From NCBI RefSeq assembly GCF_013410775.1, contig NZ_JACCFH010000001.1:1-64000 (forward strand): a stretch of DNA of 64,000 nt, in the 5' to 3' direction. The first letter of the stretch is position 1. Each line of letters opens with the position of its first letter. The notes under the pieces are model-generated. The model made no database searches. It had not been told where the DNA came from and saw only the letters and a list, made by a program, of their open reading frames with translations. This document shows positions 1 through 8,422 of this stretch, piece after piece. Origin of the DNA: Sphaerotilus montanus. Lineage in GTDB: Bacteria; Pseudomonadota; Gammaproteobacteria; Burkholderiales; Burkholderiaceae_C. Made by a program: the position numbers and the translations under genes.

Positions 1-3000
1 CCGTCAGCGTCGCCGTGCGGAAGTCCAGCAGGTTCGCGTCTCCCGTGTCCAGCAGCCGCACCGCGCCCGTCGTGCCCGTCGCGTCGACCTGCTCGATGCC
101 GGTTGCGCTCCAGCCCTTGATGCCGATGTCCACCGCCAGCGTCCCGCCCGTCACCACGATCTTGTCCGTGCCGGCCGTCCCGCTGTCCTTGTACGTGTCG
201 TAGCCCTGGAAATCCAGGGTCGTGTTGCCCGAGACGCGGAAGGTGTCGCTGCCCCCGGCACCGTCCAGCACATCGTCGCCCTGGTTGTTGGCGATCGTGT
301 CGTTGCCAGCACTGCCGTACACCGTGTCGTTGCCCCAGCCCGCGTCCAGCACGATGTTGCTGCCGACCAGCGTCGTCGTGCGCAGATCGAACACATCGGC
401 CGCGTTGGTGCTGATCAGGCGCACGGTGCCGGCCGCGCCCGTGGCGTCGATGGTCTCGATGCCGGTGCCGCTCCAGCCACGGGTGCCGATGTCCACGTCC
501 CCCGTGCCCAGCGCCACGATCTGGTCCGTGCCGCTCGTGCCGCTGTCCTTGTACGTGTCGTAGCCCTGGAATCCTGCCAGCAGATTGCCGGTCACCCGGA
601 AGGTGTCGCTGCCACCCGCGCCGTCCAGCACATCGTCGCCCTGGTTGTTGGCGATCGTGTCGTTGCCGGCACTGCCGTACACCGTGTCGTTGCCCCAGCC
701 CGCGTCGATGACCAGATTGCTGCCCGTCAGCGTCGTCGTGCGCAGGTCGAACAGTTCTGCGCCGTTCGTGCCGATCAGCCGCACTGCGCCGGTCGCTCCC
801 GTGGCATCGATCGTCTCGATGCCCGTCGCGCTCCAGCCCTTGACGCCGATGTCCACGTCGGCGCCGGCCACCACGATCCGGTCGGTGCCGCTCGTGCCGC
901 TGTCCTTGTAGATGTCGTAACCCTGGAACGCGGTCGTCGTGTTGCCCGTGACACGGAAGGTGTCGCTGCCGCCCGCGCCGTCCAGCACATCGTCACCGTG
1001 GCTGGTGAGGATGGTGTCCGCGCCCGCCGTGCCGTAGACCGTGTCGTTGCCGTAGTTGCTGTCGATCACGGCGTTGCTGCCGGTGACGGTGACGCCGCGG
1101 AAGTCCAGCGTCGAGCCGCTGCCGTCGCCGTAGATCCGCACCGTGCCGGTCGCGCCGGTGGCATCGATCGCCTCGATGCCGCTGGTCGCACCGAAGTTGC
1201 CCAGCAGGCCGATGTCCACGTTGCCCGTGCCCAGCGCCACGATCTTGTCCGTGCCGCTGGTGCCGGTATCCGCGTAGGTGTCGAAGTTCTGGAAACTGCT
1301 CCAGCCCCCCGCCTCGTTGCCGGTGACGCGGTAGGTGTCACCGCCCGCGCCGCCATCAACCACGTCGTTGCCACCGCCGCTGACGAGGGTGTCCGCCGCC
1401 GCGCTGCCGTACACCGTGTCGTTGCCGAAACTCGCATCGATCACGAGGTTGCTGCCGGTCAGGGTCGTCGTGCGCAGATCGATCAGGTTGGCGTCGTAGG
1501 TATCGAGCAGGCGGACCGCACCGGTCGTGCCGGTCGCGTCGACCTGCTCGATGCCGGTTGCGCTCCAGCCCTTGATGCCGATGTCCACCGCCAGCGTCCC
1601 GCCCGTCACCACGATCTTGTCCGTGCCGGCCGTCCCGCTGTCCTTGTACGTGTCGTGGCCCTGGAACGCGGTGGTCGCGTTGCCGCTGACCCGGTAGGTG
1701 TCGCTGCCGCCCGCACCATCGAACACGTCGTCGCCCCAGCTGGCGAGGATCGTGTCCGCACCCGCACTGCCATGGACGGTGTCGTTGCCGTAGCTGCTGT
1801 CGATCACCACGTTGCCGCCGGTGATCGTGACGTTGCGGAAGTCCAGCGTCGAGCCGCTGCCTTCGCCATACAGCCGCACCGTGCCGGTCACCCCGGTGGC
1901 ATCGATCTCCTCGATGCCGCTGCTGGCGCCGAAGCTGCCCAGGAAACCCACGTCCACATCCCCCGTGCCCAGTGCCACGATCCTGTCGATGCCGCTGGTG
2001 CCGGTGTCGGCGTAGGTGTCGAAGCTGTGGAAGCTGCTCCAGCCGCCGGCCTCGTTGCCGGTGACGCGGTAGGTGTCGCCACCGGCACCGCCGTCCAGCA
2101 GGTCGTTGCCGCTGGCGCCCACGATGGTGTCTGCCGCAGCACTGCCGTGGACCGTGTCGTTGCCGTAGTTGCCGTCGATGACGAGGTTGCTGCCCGTCAG
2201 CATCGTCGTCCGCAGGTCGATCAGGTTCGAATCCCCGGTGTCGAGCAGGCGCACCACGCCGGTCGTGCCGGTCGCGTCGATCTGCTCGATGCCGGTCGCG
2301 CTCCAGCCCTTGATGCCGATGTCCACCGCACCCGTCGTCGTCCCCGCCACCACGATCTGGTCGGTCCCGGCGGAACCCGTGTCCTTGTAGGTGTCGTGAT
2401 TCTGGAAAACGCCCCAGCCAGCAGCCTCGTTGCCGCTGATGCGGTAGGTGTCGCCGCCCTCGCCGCCATCCACGACATCGTGGCCAAAACTGGCGACGAT
2501 GGTGTCGCCGGCCGCGCTGCCGTAGATGGTGTCGTCGCCGTAGTTGCCGTCGATGACGAGGTTGCTGCCGGTCAGCGTCGTCGTGCGCAGATCGATCAGG
2601 TTGGCGTCGCCCGTGTCCAGCAGGCGCACCGCACCGGTCGTGCCGGTCGCATCGATCTGCTCGATGCCGGTCGCGCTCCAGCCCTTGATGCCGATGTCCA
2701 CCGCGCCCGTGCCGACCACGACGACCCTGTCGACACCACTGGAGCCGGTGTCCGCATAGGTGTCGTGGCCGCCGAATCCGCTCGCGGCATTGCCTGTGAC
2801 ACGGTAGGTGTCGCTGCCCAGGCCGCCATCCAGACGGTCGTTCCCACCTTCGCCGACCAGCAGGTCGTCACCCGCACCACCGTTCAGCGTGTCGTCACCG
2901 TTACCGCCCCACAGCGTGTCATTTGCGTCGCCGGCGTTGATCAGGTCGTTCTGACCGTAGCCGAATATCTCGTCCGTACCGGCCGTGCCGCCGAGGGTTT

Positions 3001-3123
3001 CCGCCGCAGACGTGCCTGAAATCAGGCTGGAGACCAGCGCGGCAGCGGCGGGCATGGCGACAGCGGTGGCGCCAGTGGTGCTGGCAGATGCAGCGATGGA
3101 AGCAGTGATCGTTCTGGAACTCA
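1..3123 (-). CDS. RTX-like tandem-repeat surface/secreted protein (C-terminus beyond the left edge)
   Basis: An open frame of 1,041 codons starts with ATG at 3121-3123 and has no stop before the window edge, so the C-terminus is missing. The N-terminus is Ala/Thr/Ser-rich (MSSRTITASIAASAS) and weakly hydrophobic. From about residue 55 it carries RTX-type glycine/aspartate motifs such as GGNGDDTLNGGAGDDLLVG. It then continues as about eight near-identical units of 120-125 residues, a DNA period of roughly 359-375 nt. Each unit has an NDTVYGSAGNDTI-like and a DDVLDGAGGSDTYRV-like motif, followed by a beta-rich segment with DIGIKGWSATGIEQIDATG. Such proteins normally bind calcium and leave by a type I system using a C-terminal signal, which cannot be seen here. 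No ABC exporter of that type is adjacent. The RTX-like class is fairly secure; the exact role (adhesin, S-layer or sheath-associated protein) is unknown. Confidence 0.85.
78..201. repeat. 124-nt block repeated identically at 1533-1656
   Basis: Bases 78-201 and 1533-1656 read identically over all 124 positions, although they lie in repeat units four periods apart. The intervening units have diverged. The block encodes the DATGTTGA-to-GTDK part of the unit in the RTX-like gene. Identity restricted to a non-adjacent pair suggests recent gene conversion or unequal recombination. Confidence 0.85.
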
Positions 3124-3623
3124 TTGGGGGAACCTAGTCGCTTGTTTTTGATGCATCCCGATTTACGGGATTTCCCGAATAACCAGCGATTCTTATTCGG
3201 TCTTGTTTTATCTGCGCAAGGCGAAGATAAGAAGCCGAAATGAAAATCGACTCCAATTTATAAGCGAAAGCACCCCCTGCAACGAGGCCAAGAGCACCTC
3301 GAACAAGGGGCCCGCATCGGCATGAACCGTGAATTAAACACGATCATCCGCCGCTTGTGCTGGTCCCGTCTGGAACCAGAATGCAAATCCGATACCAGGT
3401 CACGCAGAGGAACGACGCTGGCGGCCAGTATCCAAGTAATTTCCAGATCGCCCAGGCCGAGTCAGGATTCAGTCAGGATTGACAAAAGTCGGCTCTTCAT
3501 GCGGGGCATCCAGAAAGTTTCGCGTCAGATATTTGCCCGCATTCTGGTCAGTATTTGGTCAGACTCCGATCCTAGACTGCATTTCGAATTATCTGATTCA
3601 CCTGTATTTAATAGGAGCAATCC
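3124..3623. promoter_or_regulatory. AT-rich divergent intergenic region with several dyads
   Basis: About 500 nt separate the RTX-like gene (minus) from yjcH (plus), and the base composition is clearly more AT-rich than the flanks. Three dyads lie near the RTX-like start. The first is ATCCCG/CGGGAT at 3155-3171. The second is CCGAATAA, 10 nt, TTATTCGG at 3175-3200. The third is TTATCT/AGATAA at 3208-3230. Closer to yjcH there is a direct repeat AGTCAGGATT (3460-3480) and a GGTCAGTATTTGGTCAGA pair near 3546. Short open frames here have no credible protein character. Both divergent promoters should lie here, but no consensus -35/-10 pair stands out. Confidence 0.5.
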
Positions 3624-3932
3624 ATGGCAGATCCTGTGATCGCCCGCATCAGGTCAAACCCTAAGTATGCGGAACTAAAACAAAAGCGCGGCGGATTCGG
3701 CTGGATGCTGACACTGCTGATGATGGTCGTGTACTACGGCTACATCGCGCTGATCGCGTTCAACAAGGAATTCCTCGCGCAGCCCATCGGCGCAGGTGTG
3801 ACGACGATCGGCATCCCCATCGGGATGGGCATCATCGTCTTCACGATCATCATCACCGGCATCTACGTGCGTCGTGCGAACGACGAGTTCGATCGCCTGA
3901 CCCGCGAAATCCTGCAGGAGGTCTCGAAGTGA
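3624..3932 (+). CDS. yjcH: DUF485 inner-membrane protein YjcH
   Basis: A 102-residue membrane protein with two hydrophobic segments (about residues 27-47 and 58-82), separated by a short loop, and a charged C-terminus ending [18 protein letters not shown]. This matches DUF485 (YjcH), the small companion encoded directly before the acetate permease ActP. The ATG follows a GGAG ribosome-binding site about 8 nt upstream (AATAGGAGCAATCC). Its stop overlaps the GTG start of actP by 4 nt (GTGA), so the two are translationally coupled. Its biochemical role is unknown; it is presumed to assist or regulate the symporter. Confidence 0.92.
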   Translation: MADPVIARIRSNPKYAELKQKRGGFGWMLTLLMMVVYYGYIALIAFNKEFLAQPIGAGVTTIGIPIGMGIIVFTIIITGIYVRRANDEFDRLTREILQEVSK

Positions 3933-5743
3933 GCCGCACATTCAAAACCCTGATGGCCCTGGTCGGGCTGCTGGGCGCGGGGGCCGCGCTGGCCGCTGGT
4001 GCCGACATGGGCCAGATCGCCAAGCAAGAGACCAACTGGACCGCGATCGGCATGTTCGCGGCGTTCGTGGCGGGCACGCTCTACATCACGAAGTGGGCAG
4101 CCAGCAAGACCAAGTCGGCGGCTGACTTCTACACCGGCGGTGGCGGCATCACCGGCTTCCAGAACGGTCTGGCGATTGCGGGCGACTACATGTCGGCCGC
4201 CTCCTTCCTGGGCATTTCCGCGGCAGTGATGGCCACTGGCTACGACGGCCTGATCTACTCGATCGGCCTCCTGGTCGGCTGGCCCGTCATCACCTTCCTG
4301 ATGGCAGAACGCCTGCGCAACCTCGGCAAGTTCACCTTTGCCGACGTGGCCGGCTACCGCTTCAAGCCGGGTCCGATCCGCGCGTTCGCGGCCTCGGGCA
4401 CGCTGGTCGTGGTGGCGTTCTACCTGATCGCCCAGATGGTCGGTGCCGGCCAGCTCATCAAGCTGCTGTTCGGTCTCGAATACTGGATGGCGGTCGTGAT
4501 CGTCGGCGCGCTGATGATGATCTACGTGCTGTTCGGCGGCATGACGGCCACCACCTGGGTGCAGATCATCAAGGCCTGCCTGCTGCTGTCGGGCGTGACC
4601 TTCATGGCCATCATGGTGCTGTCGCAGTTCGGCTTCTCGCCGGAAGCGCTGTTCGCCAAGGGTGTCGCCGTCAAGACCGCGATCGCCGTGAACGCCAAGG
4701 CAGCGGCTGTGGCCGGTGCTGCCGCGTCCGCTGCCGCTGCCATGACGCCGGAAGCCGCCTCGGCGGCTTCGGTCGCGATGGCCAAGGCAGAAGCGATGAA
4801 CCCGGAGAAGATCGGCCTGTCGCTGATGGGCCCTGGCGGCTTCATCAAGGACCCGATCTCGGCCATCAGCTTCGGCATGGCGCTGATGTTCGGTACCGCC
4901 GGTCTCCCGCACATCCTCATGCGCTTCTTCACCGTCCCTGACGCGAAGGAAGCCCGCAAGTCGGTGTTCTGGGCGACGACCTGGATCGGCTACTTCTATG
5001 TGCTGATCTTCATCATCGGCTTCGGTGCGATCACGCTGGTGCTGACCAACCCCGAGTACGCCAATGTCGCCAAGGGCGTCATCAATGGTGGCGCGGGCAC
5101 GGCCAACATGGCGGCCGTGCTGGTGGCCAAGGCCGTCGGTGGCAACGTGTTCTACGGCTTCATCTCGGCCGTGGCCTTCGCGACCATCCTGGCGGTCGTG
5201 GCTGGTCTGACGCTGTCGGGCGCATCGGCGGTGTCGCATGACATCTACGCCACGCTGATCAAGAAGGGCAAGGCGGACAGTGCGGCGGAGCTGAAGGTTT
5301 CGCGCATCACCACGCTGTGCCTGGGTGTGCTGGCCGTGACGCTGGGCATCGTGTTCGAGAAGCAGAACATCGCCTTCATGGTGTCGCTGGCCTTCGCGAT
5401 CGCGGCCTCGGCCAACTTCCCGGTGCTCTTCATGAGCGTGCTGTGGAAGGACTGCACCACCAAGGGTGCTGTCGCTGGTGGTTTCATGGGCCTGATCTCG
5501 TCGGTCGTGCTGACCGTCGTGTCGCCGTCGGTGTGGGAAGCCACGCTCGGCAACCCGAAGGGCTCGGCCTGGTTCCCGTACAGCTCGCCTGCGCTGTTCT
5601 CGATGACCATCGCCTTCGTGGTGATCTGGATCGTGTCGATCATGGACCGCAGCGCGCAAGCGACTTCGGAACGTGCGGCCTTCGAAGCACAGCAAGTGCG
5701 CTCGGAAACCGGCCTGGGTGCCGACGGCGCATCGGGTCACTGA
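3929..5743 (+). CDS. actP: Cation/acetate symporter ActP (sodium:solute symporter family)
   Basis: A 604-residue SSS-family transporter that takes up acetate and similar short monocarboxylates with a cation. After a hydrophobic N-terminal segment it shows about a dozen further membrane spans. Family landmarks include [20 protein letters not shown] and the [18 protein letters not shown] segment. An Ala-rich insert of about 50 residues (roughly residues 250-300) sits between transmembrane helices. I believe it is common in proteobacterial ActP, though I could not align it. Translation starts with GTG overlapping the yjcH stop. The gene ends 14 nt before a tandem hairpin cluster and a strong terminator. 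The convergent DUF294 and exonuclease genes are known neighbours of this transporter in Pseudomonas and Burkholderiales. Confidence 0.95.
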   Translation: MSRTFKTLMALVGLLGAGAALAAGADMGQIAKQETNWTAIGMFAAFVAGTLYITKWAASKTKSAADFYTGGGGITGFQNGLAIAGDYMSAASFLGISAAVMATGYDGLIYSIGLLVGWPVITFLMAERLRNLGKFTFADVAGYRFKPGPIRAFAASGTLVVVAFYLIAQMVGAGQLIKLLFGLEYWMAVVIVGALMMIYVLFGGMTATTWVQIIKACLLLSGVTFMAIMVLSQFGFSPEALFAKGVAVKTAIAVNAKAAAVAGAAASAAAAMTPEAASAASVAMAKAEAMNPEKIGLSLMGPGGFIKDPISAISFGMALMFGTAGLPHILMRFFTVPDAKEARKSVFWATTWIGYFYVLIFIIGFGAITLVLTNPEYANVAKGVINGGAGTANMAAVLVAKAVGGNVFYGFISAVAFATILAVVAGLTLSGASAVSHDIYATLIKKGKADSAAELKVSRITTLCLGVLAVTLGIVFEKQNIAFMVSLAFAIAASANFPVLFMSVLWKDCTTKGAVAGGFMGLISSVVLTVVSPSVWEATLGNPKGSAWFPYSSPALFSMTIAFVVIWIVSIMDRSAQATSERAAFEAQQVRSETGLGADGASGH

Positions 5744-5752
5744 TCCCCTGCT

Positions 5753-5808
5753 GTCATTCCCGCGCAAGCGGGAACCCACCGGCCGCTGACCTTCCCGGTC
5801 CAGCGGCC
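5753..5808. repeat. REP-like palindromic element after actP
   Basis: Two hairpins follow each other. TTCCCGC/GCGGGAA lies at 5757-5774 with a GCAA loop, and GGCCGCTG/CAGCGGCC at 5781-5808. The first, with its flanks (GTCATTCCCGCGCAAGCGGG), closely resembles one arm of the 81-nt inverted repeat at 26504-26584, so it appears to belong to a dispersed palindromic family. It may also protect the 3' end of the actP mRNA. Confidence 0.7.
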
Positions 5809-5810
5809 AC

Positions 5811-5839
5811 AAAAAACCCGGCATCCGCCGGGTTTTTTT
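5811..5839. terminator. Bidirectional intrinsic terminator
   Basis: The stem CCCGGC/GCCGGG with loop ATCC is flanked by six A on the left and seven T on the right. It can therefore end transcription of actP on the plus strand and of the converging exonuclease gene on the minus strand. The exonuclease stop codon lies at the right flank (5838-5840). Confidence 0.9.
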
Positions 5840-6485
5840 ATGGAAGCTGCCGCAGCTTGATGAACGCCAGTGCCGCCATGACCGCGTCGTTGAGCGCGTC
5901 ATGCGCGTCCCGCCGCGGCAGGTCCAGCTCGGTCATCACCGTGTCGAAGCGCAGATCGATGTGCCGGTCCTGTTCGTGGCCGTGGAACTGGCGGAACTTG
6001 TATTCGTAAAACAACGTCGAGATCTCGATCTTCGGCTGCGGCAGCGCCACGCCCAGCATCGGCCAGAGCACGCGGTTGATCATGGCCACGTCGAATTCCA
6101 GAAAATAGCCCACCAGCGGCCGGCTGCCGATGAAGGTCAGCAACTGCCGCATCGCCTCCTCGGGCGCCAGTCCATCGGCCACATCCTGGTCGCGCAGGCG
6201 GTGCACCCGCACGCTGTCGGCCGTGAGCGCCTTGCTCGGCCGGACCAGCAGCGACAGCGCCTCGCTGGTCATCACCCGGTCGCCGACGATGCGCACGGCG
6301 CCGATGGAAATGATGTCGTCGCGCCGGGTATCCAGCCCGGTGGTTTCGCAATCCACCGACACCCATTCATTCGGTGGCGGTTCGTCATACAGGAACCGCA
6401 GCCGCTGGTCCGCCAGATGCCAGAGCATCCACGCCCGCTTGAGCGCCGCCCACTGGCCGAACAACCCTCCAGGACCGCCGCGCAT
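5838..6485 (-). CDS. DnaQ-like 3'-5' exonuclease
   Basis: A 215-residue protein of the DEDD exonuclease superfamily (RNase T/Pol III epsilon type). Motif Exo I is VSVDCETTGLDT, Exo II is GYFLEFDVAMIN, and the C-terminal motif is HDALNDAVMAALAF with the expected His and Asp. A segment RHIDLRFDTVMTELDLPRRDAHDA precedes the last motif in separate stretches. The ATG at 6483-6485 shares one base with the TGA of the upstream DUF294 gene (TGATG), which fixes the start and implies co-translation. In Pseudomonas and Burkholderiales this exonuclease is encoded with the DUF294 protein and ActP. It is not the replicative epsilon subunit by context; its substrate is unknown. Confidence 0.88.
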   Translation of the reverse strand: MRGGPGGLFGQWAALKRAWMLWHLADQRLRFLYDEPPPNEWVSVDCETTGLDTRRDDIISIGAVRIVGDRVMTSEALSLLVRPSKALTADSVRVHRLRDQDVADGLAPEEAMRQLLTFIGSRPLVGYFLEFDVAMINRVLWPMLGVALPQPKIEISTLFYEYKFRQFHGHEQDRHIDLRFDTVMTELDLPRRDAHDALNDAVMAALAFIKLRQLP

Positions 6486-8311
6486 CAGATCACGTCCAGG
6501 TGAAAGTGCTGGCGCAGGTAGACCTTGAAGCGCTTGACCACGGCGAGCGTGTCCTTCAGCAGATCGCGGTCCAGGCTGCCCAGCTTGTCCAGCGCGATGC
6601 CGGAACCGGCCACGCGTCCCTGCTCCAGCGCCTGCAGTCCCGCACGCAGCTTGAGGCCCATGAAAAAGTGCAGGCTCTCGACCAGGACCGGCCCCAGATC
6701 GGCCGGCAGGTGCCCGCCGGCGAGCAGCGCCTCGATGCGCTCCACCGTGCCCGTCGCGGGGATCCGGTATTCGAACGCCAGACTGCGCACGCCATGCACG
6801 AGCGGAAAGATGCCCGCCTTCTTCAGATCCAGCTGTTCCTTGCCACCATCCCCCCGGTGCAGGATGCGGTTCCACCAGCCGCTGTCGGTGCTGAAGGCGT
6901 CGATGGCACCGGCGAAACGCCCGAGCGTGCCCGCGTTGTCGCTGGCAAACCGCCAGATCTGCTCGCGCACCCCCGCCAGCAGCGCCGCGTCACCCGCCAC
7001 GCTGTGCGCGTCCAGGAAGATTGCCAGCGACATCAGGTGGTCGGCCGTCGGCGTGAACAGCCAGTCGCGCACCGTGCGGGCGAAATCGTCCTCGCTGTGG
7101 CGCCAGTCCGGGTTGCTCACCATGATGCGGCCCGGGCATGGCGGATAGCCGAACTCGGCCAGCGCGGACGAGAACCGATCGCAGAGTTCGGCCAGATCGT
7201 GCGTGCATTGGTAGCCATTGCGCAGGATCAGTCCGTTGTCCTGGTCCGTCTTGAGCAGCTGCTCCCCGCGGCCCTCGCTGCCCATGACAAAGAGGCAGCT
7301 GTTGGCGATCAGGTCGGCGGGCGCGATGAGCTGCCAGGCGCGCTCGAACAGCGTCGCGTTCAGCTCCTGCACCAGCCGGGCGATCATGCCGACCTTGGTG
7401 CCGCTGTGTTCCAGCACACCGATGAGCCGGGTGATCTGCTCGGCCGCAGTCCGCAGGGTGGCGATGTCGGTCGCCTCCAGGATCTGCAGCGTGATGAGGT
7501 AGGAGTGGTTGGAGAGGTAGCTCAGCAGGTCCAGCTGCTGCAGGAAACCCAGGATCTGCTCGCCCTCGGCCACCACCAGCCGGTGGATGCGGTGCCGGAT
7601 CATCAGCGCCAGCGCGTCGAACAGCGGCGTGCTCGGCCGGATCGTCACCAGCTTGAAATTGGCCAGTTCACGCACCGGCAACTGGTCCAGCGGCACACCG
7701 CTCATGATCGCCTTGGGCAGGCTGGTCACGGTGAAGATGCCGAGCCGGGGCGGCGTGCAGGCGGTGTCGCGCACCAGCACATTGGTCGTGCGCTGCTCGT
7801 GGAAGGCCCGCGCCACCGTCGCGATGTCATCGTCGGCATCCACGAAGTACACCGGGCGCAGGTAGGCCTGATCGACCCGCGCCATGGTCAGCGACTGCAG
7901 TTCGTGCTGGCTGCGGCGCTCGGCCAGCGCGCCGAGCTTGTTCGACAGGTCGGCGAACAGCAGCGCGCCGAAGGTGGCATTGCTGGCGATCAGCGTCGAC
8001 ACCGCCGCCTTGGCCAGCCGGTAGACGACCACCTCCTCGCTGGCGATGAAGCGGCTGCTGACCTGCCCGGCCACCAGGCCACGGCCATCGAAGCAGTCGT
8101 CGGGGCCGAAGCTGGTCTGCTGCTCGTCGCCATCCCACTGCTGGACATGGCCCTTGATGACCACGAACAGGTGGGTCGGCTCGGTGCCCGGCGACAGGAT
8201 GACGGCCCCCTCGCGGAAATACTCGATGTCCACGCTGCGCCGCACCAGCTGGCGCTCGTCGGGGTGGAGCGCATCGAAGGGCGATGCGTCGAAATTGAAG
8301 GCACTGGGCAC
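6485..8311 (-). CDS. Cyclic-nucleotide-binding/CBS/DUF294 nucleotidyltransferase-like protein
   Basis: A signal-sensing protein of about 608 residues. The order is an N-terminal cNMP-binding beta-roll (about 15-125), a CBS pair (about 145-270), a GlnD-like nucleotidyltransferase segment with GSEGRGEQLLKTDQDNGL, and a DUF294 C-terminal domain. The family is linked to acetate-permease loci and is thought to sense nucleotides and regulate, but its activity is unproven. I chose the GTG at 8309-8311, preceded by GAAAGG, because the 25 residues upstream of it (from an alternative start at 8386) are not family-like. The downstream exonuclease gene overlaps by one base. It is probably an operon with that gene. 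Confidence 0.85.
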   Translation of the reverse strand: MPSAFNFDASPFDALHPDERQLVRRSVDIEYFREGAVILSPGTEPTHLFVVIKGHVQQWDGDEQQTSFGPDDCFDGRGLVAGQVSSRFIASEEVVVYRLAKAAVSTLIASNATFGALLFADLSNKLGALAERRSQHELQSLTMARVDQAYLRPVYFVDADDDIATVARAFHEQRTTNVLVRDTACTPPRLGIFTVTSLPKAIMSGVPLDQLPVRELANFKLVTIRPSTPLFDALALMIRHRIHRLVVAEGEQILGFLQQLDLLSYLSNHSYLITLQILEATDIATLRTAAEQITRLIGVLEHSGTKVGMIARLVQELNATLFERAWQLIAPADLIANSCLFVMGSEGRGEQLLKTDQDNGLILRNGYQCTHDLAELCDRFSSALAEFGYPPCPGRIMVSNPDWRHSEDDFARTVRDWLFTPTADHLMSLAIFLDAHSVAGDAALLAGVREQIWRFASDNAGTLGRFAGAIDAFSTDSGWWNRILHRGDGGKEQLDLKKAGIFPLVHGVRSLAFEYRIPATGTVERIEALLAGGHLPADLGPVLVESLHFFMGLKLRAGLQALEQGRVAGSGIALDKLGSLDRDLLKDTLAVVKRFKVYLRQHFHLDVI

Positions 8312-8385
8312 GGGACGGGCCTTTCGCAGGCAGGGGATGCCGTGATTGTCCCGGCCCGGCAGGTCGCAGGACCTGCGCGACATCA

Positions 8386-8413
8386 AGGCCCGGGCCGGAT
8401 GCGGCCCGGGCCT
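8386..8413. terminator. Strong GC hairpin after the serralysin gene
   Basis: Perfect 11-bp arms, AGGCCCGGGCC and GGCCCGGGCCT, flank a six-base loop and lie 10 nt beyond the serralysin stop codon. There is no clear U-tract on either strand, so this may be a stability hairpin or a Rho-assisted terminator. Confidence 0.55.
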
Positions 8414-8422
8414 GCGCCAGCG

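Noticed and set aside
998-3019. Open frame of 673 codons on the plus strand
   Set aside because: Antisense shadow of the RTX-like repeats. Its periodicity simply mirrors the real gene.
3322-3664. Small plus-strand frames upstream of yjcH
   Set aside because: Biased, non-conserved-looking sequence in an AT-rich regulatory gap, with no ribosome-binding site that fits better than that of yjcH.
3863-5902. Minus-strand frame of 679 codons across actP
   Set aside because: ActP and YjcH are clear membrane proteins on the plus strand. The antisense product is charged and low-complexity.
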